Source of the DNA: Ryuthela nishihirai
Taxonomy: Eukaryota > Arthropoda > Arachnida > Araneae > Heptathelidae
DNA: 64,000 nt
Reading direction: 5' to 3'
NCBI GenBank assembly: GCA_038380435.1
Contig: JAWZYU010000034.1
Span: forward strand, 38,998,901 to 39,062,900
Below are positions 30,884-41,176 of this stretch, in pieces. A program made the position numbers and the translations under genes. The notes under the pieces are model-generated. The model ran no database searches. It had not been told where the DNA came from and saw only the letters and a program-made list of their open reading frames with translations. The first letter of the stretch is position 1. The number at the start of each line of letters is the position of its first letter.

Positions 30884-31512
30884 TGGGTACAATTACATGT
30901 TATATCAATAGTAACTTCGATACTGAACTTCGCAACTGAAACTTTTTATAAAAAATGTTTGATAAAGATCTCTGTCGAATCCATTTCAATCTCGATTTTC
31001 AAATATCTCTCAGTATTTAATGAAATTTGCATGTTAGCTTGTTCTGCAAAAAAAAAAACACTGACTAAAATCGACATTACGTGAATTGTTGTTAAAATAC
31101 TCTTGCATGTGTTTATAAAGTGTGTCACGTTTACTGCTTTCATTTCAACCAGTAGCGGATTTAGGATACGGGGATAGCGGATTTAGAGGTCTGAGGGACC
31201 TAAAAGGAACATTTAGGGTTTCTTATGGTGTGTTAACAAATAGTTATAAATTCACAGAATGCTCTAGGGGCTCTATGATGTGCAGTTAACAATTATGAAT
31301 TCACAGTAGCCAGGGCCTTAAGCCACCACTTATCGGTAAATCCGCCCCAGATTCCAACTTGTTTTTATTAATATTTTGGAGAAATTATTTTAACACGTTG
31401 GTAATAATGAATTTATGCGACTCTAAATATTGGACAAATAGTGTTAAAAATCGAGATTGAGCTACTGAGTTCGGTATCTGAATTGCTACTGACAACATGG
31501 AATTGTACCTAA
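30884..31512. repeat. Element with diverged inverted ends, hosting a hAT-type MITE
   Basis: 30884-30943 is a diverged inverted copy (roughly 70 percent by eye) of 31458-31512, ending in AATTGTACCTAAT-type sequence. A third related piece is at about 31705-31755. The MITE at 31150-31350 sits between the arms. No transposase. Confidence 0.5.
31150..31350. mobile_element. 201-bp hAT-type MITE
   Basis: Starts CAGTAGCGGATTTA, ends TAAATCCGCCCCAG; flanks ATTTCAAC (31142-31149) and ATTCCAAC (31351-31358) differ at one of eight bases. Its ends are less well conserved than those of the MITE at 27304. Confidence 0.6.
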
Positions 31513-31759
31513 TAAAGTGGCTGCTAAGTGTACATATCTGATTCTGAGTATAAGGGGATAACGCTAATTCTAACTATGATGCAGAAATGATGGAACTCTG
31601 AAATTTTGCACCTGGGCACCTTTATAATAGCAATCACAGAAATCTAGATTGAAATTGATTTCATCTTAATTCAATTGATATATTAATTATCTTCAATCGC
31701 ATATTTCTGTAAAAAGCTTATTAAAGAAGTTTCTGAGTTTTGCATCTGAATTACTATTG

Positions 31760-32240
31760 ACATCAAACATAAGATATTTGACATCAATACATAACACATG
31801 CAGTGACTGTTGAATACATATATACCATTTTTCACCCCGATCTGCTTTACAATTTTCCAAAGAAACTTTCTGACCCTTCTTTCCTGCTATATTTGCCTCT
31901 GCATATATCGTTCTTAACAAATACGGTTGTAAAAGGCAAAAGCATGAAGGAAATTATAGGTTAAATCTTCATTGGTGTTTTTCATAACAAAAGAATAGCT
32001 TATGTAGGAACTATTACCCACACAACCATGAAAAATGGCTATCCACTAGTCATTTTAAATATCTTACTTATATTCCTGCATACTGTGATTGTATGGGTAC
32101 ACTGGTAGTTGAATTCAAGCTCTAGTGATAAAAGAAAAACAAATTTAAGGAGTATTAAGTTCGAAGCAGTGTTCTAGTCCAGCATTCTTTGCCGACGTAA
32201 AAACTCTGCATCACTTTAGAACCAGGCAGTCTAAGTTCAA
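31760..32240. other. Nothing recognised
   Basis: No gene. Weak similarity to other boxes of the window only (TTCGAAGCAGTGTTCTAG near 32160). Confidence 0.4.
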
Positions 32241-32250
32241 AAATAGTAAA

Positions 32251-32400
32251 GCACAGGAAATGTCTTGTAATCAAGACATTTCCTGTGCAATACATATAGA
32301 ATTAGCTGAAAGATTTGAGTTTTGCTGGGAGTGGGATTCGAATCCACAAATTGTTGAAAATGGCAGGTAACTCTACCTGTTAGTTTAGTAGCATATCCAA
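32251..32400 (-). repeat. SINE-D fragment with 17-bp perfect hairpin
   Basis: 32251-32267 (GCACAGGAAATGTCTTG) and 32272-32288 are perfect complements with a 4-base loop. The adjoining sequence, read on the minus strand, has GTGGATTCGAATCCCACTC, a B-box-like sequence followed by AGCAAAACTC. The same order is found around 34600-34740, defining a further tRNA-derived family. Confidence 0.6.
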
Positions 32401-33255
32401 TGGGGGATGTGTTTGAATTTCTGTGAAGATTTCCTCTTAGAAAATATGCTGATGAAATCCCTAAGAGGAGGGGGGGGGGGGGTTATATAGCTTCCTGGTA
32501 TGCTACTGTCTGAGCTATCCCAAGGTTTGTACAACTCTAATTAATGGTCGAATATAATCAATTTTACGACTACAGTTGCATGGGATAAATAGGAATGAGT
32601 CTGTTCTATTTTTCAAATAATACGTTATGTATGTTTACTGCCTAATCTCCGTTCTACCCACAGCAGATCATTTTTTTTGTTGTTGTTGTTGTTTATAGAA
32701 AACACGCAGGCCCTTTTACAAAGTTCACGATGAAGATTATGTTTGTCCCTTCCGTATAGAACAGAATTGTTATTTCAAGGATTTTAATGTCCCAGTTGCA
32801 CCTTGAACCTCTTGTAGACTTAACTAATAGTATCTAAAAATATTTTTTACAGTGAAATGTGATTTGGGTATGCCCGTTTAATTCGTTCAACTGTGATAAG
32901 TTTCTGAATCCACAGCCATGGACATTATCAATTTAATTCCTTTTTGTCATCTGGCAATACTATTAGAGCAGCTGGTTGCTATGGCGTACACTGTAGTGGT
33001 GGGTGCTGGGGAAAAAAATAAAGTAAGTGTCAAATAGCAACTCCTGAATGTGCTTGATTTATATTTAAGCATTTTCCATATATAAAATACGTTTAATCAG
33101 ATTTTTTTACTCCAACATCGGTGGTCTTTTAATTTCAACATGTCTCTAAAACTAAGCCTTATATGTCAGTGTAGTGTTTACGGTCCTCAGCCGATAGATA
33201 GCATTGGCAGCGTTTAAAAAGATAAACTTCTGTAGAGCTGAGTTATGAGAACCCA
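32400..33255. other. Nothing recognised apart from a G12 run
   Basis: A run of G near 32470-32483 interrupts otherwise featureless sequence. No gene seen. Confidence 0.4.
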
Positions 33256-33441
33256 TTTCAAGGATTGTATAGTCTATATGTTTTTTTCCAGAATTTAGCA
33301 AATATGATCAGCAATGTAGACTTCGGGATTGGCCATTTTTGGGCAGTATTTCAAGGATTGTATAGTCTATATATTTTTTTCCAGAATTTAGCAAGTATGA
33401 TCAGCAATGTAGACTTCGGGATTGACCATTTTTGTTAAAAA
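33256..33441 (+). repeat. 93-bp tandem duplication
   Basis: Two adjacent copies starting TTTCAAGGATTGTATAGTC at 33256 and 33349. They differ at only a few positions (for example ATGTTTTTTT/ATATTTTTTT and GGCC/GACC). Confidence 0.92.
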
Positions 33442-34590
33442 TTATTTAAATATATCTAGGGTTTTTAAATAAATTTATTTATCAGTAGTGAACAGTAGAG
33501 GAAATATCAACAAATTTTCTTATGAGCTGAAATGATAATGCTCCCAAAATTCTATCACTATAAAAAATTTAGATGAGTAATACTTTAAATCATGTATAAT
33601 ATGTGAAACATGTCTGCTCTTTACCAGAAAATTAATTTTTAATTGAAAACAATTTAATAAAATTACAGGTAAAAGATATTCTTGATAGCCAAATTTCCTT
33701 TTTGGTAAATTAAGATTATAGCATTTATTATGTAGCAATATAAGAATATTATTGCATTAGCAGTGTTTTCATTACAATCTAAAACTCATGATGATTTCTT
33801 ACAAACTTCTCTATAGGTTACTCTTAAAAAACTTGTTTAAAGATGCCAAATACAGCTTGAAAGAATGTCAAATTTCAATTCAACTCTTATCAGTACAATG
33901 GTGTCAATTGATACATTTATGGAATGTTGCATTCTGTAAAGGTGAGTACTTTAATCGTGCTCTGATGATTTTATTCTCACTACAGAAAATATTAAAAAAA
34001 GCTCTAAATGCCAGTCTGGATCTTGAAAAGCAATCTGGGAGAGGAGGATCAAATGGTGAGATTAGACCAGAAAACCTTTTCATTATACTTCCCCCCCCCC
34101 TCCCCCCGGACAATATTTTCCTTCCATTAGTTCATTATAAGATTTTTCTTTTCATTCTTATAACCTTTTAAAAATACATGTATCCTTGTGGGATATGTCT
34201 GATTACTATTTTTTTATCTGCATTCATTATTAAAAGTTCTGTTTTAGTGGACTGCACTTATCTGGTGCTTCAGACAATACAGTGTTGCTGCTGCTTGTTG
34301 TGCCAGAGACAGTAGTCAACATCCAGTCAAATGTCATATATAGTTTCCAAGAATGTTCTCTAATGTTGTTTCAGTATAGGAACTGTTTAACTTCTCCATT
34401 TCATAATTAAAATATCAGCTTTAATGATTAATTTTCTCAAGAGTTGAAATAATAATACCACATGATTTAAATACTTCACTGGAAAAGGAGCTCCCAAAAT
34501 TTTAGCAGTAAAAAATTTAAATGAGTAATATTTAAAAGATTCAGATTTAAATATTTACAAGAATAGTTAAGATTTTAAAAAATATATATT
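33442..34590. other. AT-rich sequence with diverged internal repeats
   Basis: Boxes at 33525-33600 (GCTCCCAAAATTCTATCACT, AATTTAGATGAGTAATAC) recur diverged at 34490-34540. An open frame of 127 codons (33788-34171) shows no recognisable motif, ends across a C10/C7 run and has no splice context, so it is not called as a gene. Confidence 0.4.
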
Positions 34591-34599
34591 AAACTTAAT

Positions 34600-34742
34600 C
34601 TTAATTCAGTGGTAAAGTGTCACAGATGTCCTGTAGACATGGAACATATGAAATAGTAAGCTGAAAAAAATTTGTTTTGCCATGAGTGGGATTCCAATTC
34701 GAGTTACTGTCCAGGACATACCTGGCCAGTAATTACAAAAAG
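34600..34742 (-). repeat. SINE-D copy
   Basis: On the minus strand: CTGGCCAGGTATGTCC, then CGAATTGGAATCCCACTCA (B-box-like), GGCAAAACAAATTTTTTTCAG, CTTACTATTTC, CCATGTCTACAGGACATC and CACTTTACCACTG. The same blocks recur inside the palindrome to the right. Confidence 0.65.
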
Positions 34743-34744
34743 AA

Positions 34745-35703
34745 AAAATAATTACAGAACAGGTACAAAAAATATATATATGTAAATAAATAAAAAGATA
34801 CAATGGCAAAAATCAAACATTTAATTTGCTGAATGATGTTAATTTTTTAACATAATTTTTTTTTCTGATCAATTTAACAAGCAAACTGTTTTTGAAAAAT
34901 GAAATGGCAACAATCCAGAATGCATTTTTTATCAATAGTTTCATTGTGAAGCTTCTAACCTTCTGCAGAAAACATGCAGTATTGCAACATATGCTAGCTC
35001 ATTGAAATGACTATGACAGCTCTGTTGTAGAATTATTTATTTTATTTAATAACTGAATAAATTAGCAGGTAATTAAGCAATTTATTTATTTTGAAATAGT
35101 AAGCTGAAAAAAATTGGTTTTGCCATGAGTTAAGATTTTTAAACTGGCCGGTAACTAGGTTACCGACCAGACATACCTGGCTAGTAACTAGGAGATGGGC
35201 TGCAATCCTACTAATGGCAAAACCAATTTTTTTTTTCAGCTTACTATTTCGTGTATTCCATGTCTACAGGACATCTCCTGTGATACTTTACCACTGAATT
35301 AAGACTGAAACTAATATTTTTTAAAAATCTTAACTCATGGCAAAACCAATTTTTTTTAGCTTACTATTTCAGAATAAATAAATTACCTTAATTCAGTTAT
35401 TAAATAAAATAATTATACAACAGAACTGTCATAGTCATTTCGATGAGCTGGCATATGTTGCAATACTGTGTTTTCTACAGAAGGTTAGAAGTTTCACAGT
35501 GAAATTATTGATAAAAAATGTATTCTGGATTGTTGCCATTTCATTTTTCAAAAACAGTTTGCTTGTTAAATTGATCAGGAAAAAGATTTATTTTAAAAAA
35601 AATTAACATCATTCAGCAAATTGAATGTTTGATTTTTGCCATTGTATCATTTTATTTATTTATTTATATTTGTATATTGTACCTGTTCTATAATTATTTT
35701 TAT
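34745..35703. repeat. Foldback element: almost 1-kb palindrome
   Basis: 34745-35143 and 35319-35703 are inverted copies of each other over nearly 400 bases. Examples: AAACTGTTTTTGAAAAATG at 34884-34902 against CATTTTTCAAAAACAGTTT near 35553; ATGACTATGACAGC against its complement near 35427; GCTGAAAAAAATTGGTTTTG against its complement near 35340. The loop of about 175 bases contains a SINE-D piece. Outer ends are AT-rich (ATAATTACAGAACAGGTAC). No coding capacity. Confidence 0.88.
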
Positions 35704-35860
35704 TAAGGATGAATATATTGATGTTTGTACAATTATATTATTTTTAATCTTAATTGCCACAAATCTGAAGCAAACTAACTTTGAAAATGTCACCCACTAT
35801 GCTTAACCACATACAATCACCTGCATAAGGGTAACTGAATGCTAATAACAACTGCTTGTG

Positions 35861-36246
35861 GGGTGGGGGTGTCTCAGTCGGTAGCGCACCAGGCTCGTAA
35901 TCTGTAGTTCCCAGGTTCGAGTCCCAGCTGGGTCAGCGTTGAGATTTATCGCCACAAAATTCCCCGCCTTGCCCACGGTCAGTAGGGGACATCGATGGGC
36001 TTGGAAAGGCCACCATCTGTCGGATGGGACATTCAGCCATGGCCCTGTGTGTGGGAGAGCCATACCCTGTGCATGTTAAAGAACATGCTGGATGGCCTTG
36101 ATGGGAGGCTACCATCTGTCTTCCAACAGCTATTCCAGTGGGGTCCCCTCCCCCAACCTTCTCTGAGCCTTCGGGGTCCATGTGACCTGGCCATTTAGCC
36201 CATGGTGTGCAAAAAAGTGCCGCTCAGAGGTAAAACAACCCAACCC
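35861..36246 (+). repeat. SINE-A, full-length, 14-bp target duplication (reference copy)
   Basis: Flanked by AACAACTGCTTGTG at 35847-35860 and 36247-36260. Structure of the family: a tRNA-like head of about 75 nt (A box GGTGTCTCAGTCGGTAGCGC, B box GGTTCGAGTCC); a link ending near TCTCC/GCC-GCAAAATT; a conserved central domain (ACCGATGGGCTTGG; GGGACGTTAAGC in young copies; GTGTGCGGGAGAGCC; CACGTTAAAGAAC); a 3' part (GGAGGCTACCATCTGTC, CCAACCTTCTCTGAGCC, GTGTGCAAAAAAGTGCCGC) and a tail of CAACC units instead of poly(A). The GACGTTAA...CGTTAAAGA block resembles the conserved domains shared by SINE superfamilies across animals, but I cannot assign it to a named one. Confidence 0.95.
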
Positions 36247-36260
36247 AACAACTGCTTGTG

Positions 36261-37055
36261 CCTAGAAAGGGTCACAAACAAAAACTTCTGTATTTATTGG
36301 CTTGAAGAGTCTATTTGTTATTGAATATATTCATTTGCTCAGTTAATACTAATTTCTGTTTTTTATTTAAAAAAAAAAAAACCTTTTTTATGCTCACTTT
36401 TACAGAATGGAACATTACATAAATGCTTCATCTGATGCCATTATTGTAATAAGTTGGATTGTAATATGACATTCATTCAAGCTGTACTTGATATAAATTT
36501 TTGAAACTTTTGTTTTTTGTGTGTAATAGCTAAATCTTAGCAAATATTTCCAACAACAAAGTCTTCTTGTTTGTTGCTTTTTTTTGGTTTTTGACTTTGT
36601 CTAAAAATTAATATCTTCTTGTTTGTCATCACTTATAACAAATTGTTCTCAACTTTTGTTAAGATTATTTCTTTTTCCCCCCCAATTAAAAAATTTTTAA
36701 TTTTTTTTGTCACCTCTAGAAATTGAACAAAGTATTAGAAACAAAAGTGAGAGGGTGGGACACAATTTCACCTAGAATTTGCTAATTCCACTCACCACTT
36801 CTACCTGTATGCTAAGGGGATTAAACTTCCTCCCTTTGTTAAATTGTACTTGAAGAAAATATTAGCTCATGAGCTTACATTGAATCATGAAAACTATTTG
36901 AACACACTCCACACCACCATACACCAAAGTAAAAAAAAAGAAAGAAAAAAGAAAAAAGCCTTCACCTGTTACTCTTAGTTTATTGATTTATTTTTATAAA
37001 CTAAGAATTTTAACAATGCACCTGACAGTCAGTATATTACTTAGTAATATACAGG
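36261..37055. other. AT-rich sequence, nothing recognised
   Basis: Poly(A)/poly(T) runs near 36370 and 36930. A short stem at 37032-37052 (GTATATTAC and complement) was noted. No gene. Confidence 0.4.
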
Positions 37056-37059
37056 CTGT

Positions 37060-37225
37060 CAAATAAGTTAATCCAAGAGACTGGATTTCCTTTATAGTAT
37101 AACATTTCCCCCTCCGTTTTAGAGATCTTTAAAAGATTGTTTGAAAAATGCATAAAAAATTCACAAGTTTAATCATTTCTTGCCTCTATTACCTTATTAG
37201 CATCCCTATCTATCTATCTGGTCCT
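37060..37225 (+). repeat. Copy of the dispersed G-run MITE family
   Basis: CCAAGAGACTGGATTTCC, TTCCCCCTCCGTTTTAGAG, TTGTTTGAAAAATGCATAAA and CTTATTAGCATCC match 28140-28315 and 1290-1362 in order. Confidence 0.55.
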
Positions 37226-38513
37226 GTCTCCAGTTAAAATTTCTCATAAAAAGCTTTTTAAAGGAACTTTGAATGTGTCCATTTGTATCGAAGTGTCTTT
37301 TGATAATATAGTGTACCTCTTCAATGAGTGGAAGATGCCTTTCATTCTTCAGAAAATTGCCTACAGGAGGGCTGAACTAGAGGCTCTGTATAGGTAGAGG
37401 TTGGCCATCTCAAAATTGGACGCCATGTTTTGTCGTCTTTCGGATTGTTTATCGTGCAATAGCTGAACGGTATTGCACGGTACTTAGTATTCCGGAAAAG
37501 GGTAGGGTAATATTTGATACAGATTTCAGTGTTCATGATTGGAAGCACTTTAGAAAATGGCTAAAAAAGGGAAAAGTAAATTTTAGGGCTTTTTTTTTAA
37601 AAAAAAAAGATATAATTTCACTTTGTTGTCTGTCCGCCTGTAGACATCGAACTTTTTTTGTTTATACAGATAAAAAAATTCTTTTTCTGTTAAATAGGAA
37701 TTAATGATATATTACGATTTACATTTTTCGAATCTCCCAAAAGATAACTGCGTCCTCTAATGGTGGAAAAAGTTGAAATTTACAAAATATCAAATGAATA
37801 TTACAAACGATGTAGTTATGTTAGAAGTATAAAATTTGGGTGTTGAAATGTGAAGGTTACAAAGTTACTATTGACAACAATCACTTGACCCTTTAGACCC
37901 AGGGGGGAGGTGAATGCAACTTTGTTTTAACAGAAAAGTATATGTTTTTATTAGAGATAAATTAAAAAAACTTTTTGGGTTGGACAAGTATTGATGAAAT
38001 ATTATAATCTGCATTATGCGAATTTCCCAAAAGCTATAATTGTGCCCTCTAATGGTGGGAAAAATCGAAAAAAAAACAAAAATTTAGAATGAATATTGCA
38101 AATGATGTAGTTATGCTAGAAATTTGAAATTTTGGTCATGGAATGTGGCAGTCTTGAAAATTCTATTGATGACAATGAGTTGACCCTAAGCCCAAGATAG
38201 GTAAGAAAGGGAACGGTTTCATTTTAAGAGATAATTGGAAATCTCTATTAGTTGGTTACTAATGAAATGTAATTCGCATTTTCAAAGGTAGTTTTAATTT
38301 AATCATCAGAGATCATGTTTATGGTAGAAATTTCGGCGTGGTCTCCGTTATTGTAGAAATCCCACTGACATCAATTATCTGCCCACTATTTTCAGAGGAG
38401 TGACAGAAAAGCAACTTTTTATGTTTAAGAATTAAAAGACAAATACTTTTTATGTTTTATAATTACTAATAAAATACTACTATGTGCATTTTCCCCATCA
38501 TACATTAAAAAAT

Positions 38514-38630
38514 AGATACCCCCTCAAGCAGCTACTTGCCACAGAGTTCTGACAGGAGTCTGTCAGTTTATACGCCATAGTATCCATGAGGATGGAGGGA
38601 CCTCAGCAGAAAAACAACACGAATATCCAT
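38514..38630 (-). repeat. SINE-B, headless copy
   Basis: On the minus strand: CCTCAGCAGAAAA complement, CTGACAGACTCCTGTCAGAA and GTGGCAAGTAGCTGCTTGAG, matching the SINE-B body, without the tRNA-like head. Confidence 0.85.
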
Positions 38631-39109
38631 AATTAAAACTTTTAAGGAGTGAAAAAGTAAGCAAAGGAAGAACTTCATTCTCTATTAAAGAGATTTCCAT
38701 ATGCGCCAGAGGCGATATGCATTCTTCTAGTTATTTTACACTTTCAGTACCCTCTGACAGTGGAAATTCAAATTACTGTATAATTGTGAAAATAAACTAT
38801 TAATATTTTATTAATACCTGTAATGTGCAAAAAAGTTTTTCATTTATCTCTTAAAGCAGAAAAATTGCATTTTTACCAACGGGACAAATCATTACTATTA
38901 GGGTAAACCATTTGATCATTACACTCTGTGACCAAAAATTTAAGTTTCTAGCAAAAACAGATCGTTTTCAATATTTATTTAAAGATTTGGTATTTTCCAG
39001 CTTTTTTCCACCACTAGAGGTCGCTTTTCAAGTTTTTATTTACCGCCTTAACACTCTCGAACACTGGAAATTCCAACTGATGGGTATTAGAAAAATGTAC
39101 ATATTACTA

Positions 39110-39600
39110 TTTTTGTGGAAAAAATTTTGCCAACATACAGGATTCGAATCGCATCTCTCCAGAAACATGCCAGAGTATTTTAACTTGTTAAACTAACGCC
39201 GGCTGTTTTCACAAAAAACATTTATTGTTTTATAAACGTTTAAACATCTACAGGTAACGCCGAGATTATCAAATATTGTTTAAATCATTAATAGCGTGAT
39301 GTGACTTCATTATTTATATCAATCTTACTCAGAGCACTAAAAAAGAAATAGTTTCTACCCGATATCATAGATGTCATATGGAGGCACTCAAAATTCACGG
39401 GAAGAGTGATGGTCATTATTAGTGGAAAAAAGACAGATGGCAGTAGTTCAACAGGTTAGAATACTCTGGCATGTTTCTGGAGAGATCAGGTTCGAATCCC
39501 GTATGTCGGCGAAATTTTTTCCACAAAAACATTTATTGATTTATTATAGATGTTTAAACGTCTACAGGTAACACTGAGATTATCAAATATTGTTAAAATT
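39110..39600. repeat. Divergent tRNA-like pair with shared core (SINE-C composite, copy 2)
   Basis: Minus unit: GGATTCGAATCGCATCTCTC near 39139; plus unit: AGTTCAACAGGTTAGAATAC near 39442 and GGTTCGAATCCCG near 39489. The intervening core (GGTAACGCCGAGATTATC, TAAATCATTAATAGCGTGATG, ATCTTACTCAGAGCACTAAA, CATAGATG, TCACGGGAAGAGTGATGGTC) is the diverged equivalent of 10935-11130. The right tail ends AAACATTTATTGATTTATTA, then ACAGGTAACACTGAGATTAT. Confidence 0.75.
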
Positions 39601-40277
39601 ATTAATATTTTGTTAGTGCCTGTAAAACAAAAAAAAAAACATAGTTTCGTTTATCTCTTTAAGAAAAAGTTTTATTTTCGCACCCCCTTTTGGCTAAGAC
39701 GTCAAAGCCTTATTGCTGCCATTGTAAACCTTCTGACCATAACATTCTACTACCAAAATTTCAGATTTCCAGTGAAAATCGCATGTGTGCAATATTTGTT
39801 TAAAATTTTGCCATTTTCCGTCTTTTTGCACCGCTAGAGGGCGCTATTAAAGTTATTGAAAATTTTCAAAATTGCGAATCGCAATATTTGTTCGACACCT
39901 ATCCAACCCAAAAAGAATTTTTCATTTAGCTTTAAAAGTAAAAAAATTGATGAAAGTGAACTTTGTGTATAGATGGACAGACAGACGAACAAATATTGGC
40001 ATAGGCAGACGACAAAGTGAAAACATTAGCTCGTTTTTCAAACGAACCTTAAAAGAAATATTTTGATGGTTTTCAGTTAGCTCATTTCACTTTTGCAGCC
40101 GATTGCCGTCTTCTGATGGAGTTTCTCGGAAAAAAAATATTCATTAATTTATTTTTTGAGTGAAATTTTTATATTTAAATGCAGCACAGTGAGGCATTCA
40201 TAAAATATGACAGCTTTTATAGACAAAAAAGTGGTGGAAATGTATAAAACTATAAAAAATGAGAAGTTTTAACTTGG

Positions 40278-40948
40278 TATATATGTTACCGCTAAAGCTC
40301 GAAAGCCATTAATGTGCACATTACCTAGCTAATCTGCAGATTAACTGATTTGCTCCGTTAACGTGCGGAATCAAGAGTTTTCCGCATTTTACCTAGGTAA
40401 TGTGCACATTAACGGCTTCCGTATCGTTAAAGTTCAAAAGTTTGTTTCTCTCATAGTGGTGAATCTCTTGAATATGAATCTTCGTGTCACGTGATTCACT
40501 CGTCTGCATTATAAAAAATGCCCCGGATGAGCGGAGGCCAAGTGAGAACGAATCGGTAAAGTGATTCATTCTTGATAACGAATCACTAAAATGATTCGTT
40601 CTCATTTGGCCTGCTTATTTTGGGGGCTTTTTTTATAATTCGGACGACTGATTCATGTTGACAGAGGGATAACCCTGGTTTCAACTCTACTCTCTGACAC
40701 TAGATAAATAACATTATGTTAATTTAAGCATACAGAAACGTTCCTGTTGTTCCAGCAAAGATCTTATTTTCACTTTAACGAGTGCCTAGTAGGTAATGTG
40801 CAGATTATCCAGGTAATTTGCAGATTACCTAGGTAATTTGAGAAATGAAACAATTTTCCGCACGTTAACGGATCACCCTAGTTAATCTGCACAATACCTA
40901 GATAATCTGTAGAATAACTGATTTCTGCACTTTAGCGGTAACATATAC
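40278..40948. mobile_element. 670-bp element with terminal and many subterminal inverted repeats
   Basis: Left end GTATATATGTTACCGCTAAAG (40278-40298 region) is complemented by CTTTAGCGGTAACATATAC at 40930-40948. Near both ends, variants of GTAATNTGCANATTA and TTACCTAGGTAAT are repeated many times in both orientations. In the middle, GGCCAAGTGAGAACGAATC (40528-40546) has a near complement at about 40582-40600. No open frame. The structure suggests a non-autonomous DNA transposon; superfamily unknown. Confidence 0.65.
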
Positions 40949-41176
40949 ACTAACTCATAGGCTTTCATCTCACGGTACGACAAAACATGGCGTCCATAAA
41001 CCATGTGACTCAATCAACCAATAGCAGTGAATTACCGAGATGACCAGCCTCTAACTATACAGACCACTAAATCGCGCGCTCACGGACGTTGAAGTTTTGA
41101 AGACTGCTTCCGGAAGTGCCTTTTTATACAATTTATATAGTCTTTTTAAGACTTTGGATCCTGATAAACTCTCAAC
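40949..41176 (+). other. Probable 5' leader of the LINE
   Basis: A more GC-rich stretch (AATCGCGCGCTCACGGACG near 41070) between the TIR element and the first ATG of ORF1. It probably contains the internal promoter, but the true 5' end could not be placed. Confidence 0.4.

Larger units (their letters stand above)
37560..40066. repeat. Inverted array of about 280-bp units with nested SINE pieces
   Basis: The left arm (37560-38500, plus sense) and right arm (38740-40066, minus sense) carry the same unit. Markers are CACTTTGTTGTCTGTCCGCC at 37620 and its diverged complement at 39998-40020; GGTTGGACAAGTATTGATG at 37979 and its counterpart near 39890-39910; and CCTCTAATGGTGG boxes (37755, 38047) against complementary CCACCACTAGAGG/CACCGCTAGAGGGCG (39008, 39828). 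Three to four units per arm. The middle holds a SINE-B piece and the right arm a SINE-C composite. Confidence 0.72.

Noticed and set aside
33788..34171. 127-codon open frame on the plus strand
   Set aside because: No motif, crosses C-runs, begins at an arbitrary ATG in AT-rich repeat-bearing DNA and has no splice or promoter context.
35861..35940. Functional tRNA genes at the SINE heads
   Set aside because: A and B boxes are present, but there is no acceptor-stem pairing or proper anticodon arm and no T-run terminator right behind; each is continuous with a SINE body.
37024..37060. Short stem GTATATTAC with complement and outer GACAG/CTGTC
   Set aside because: Nine-base stem in AT-rich DNA, with mismatches further out; can easily arise by chance.
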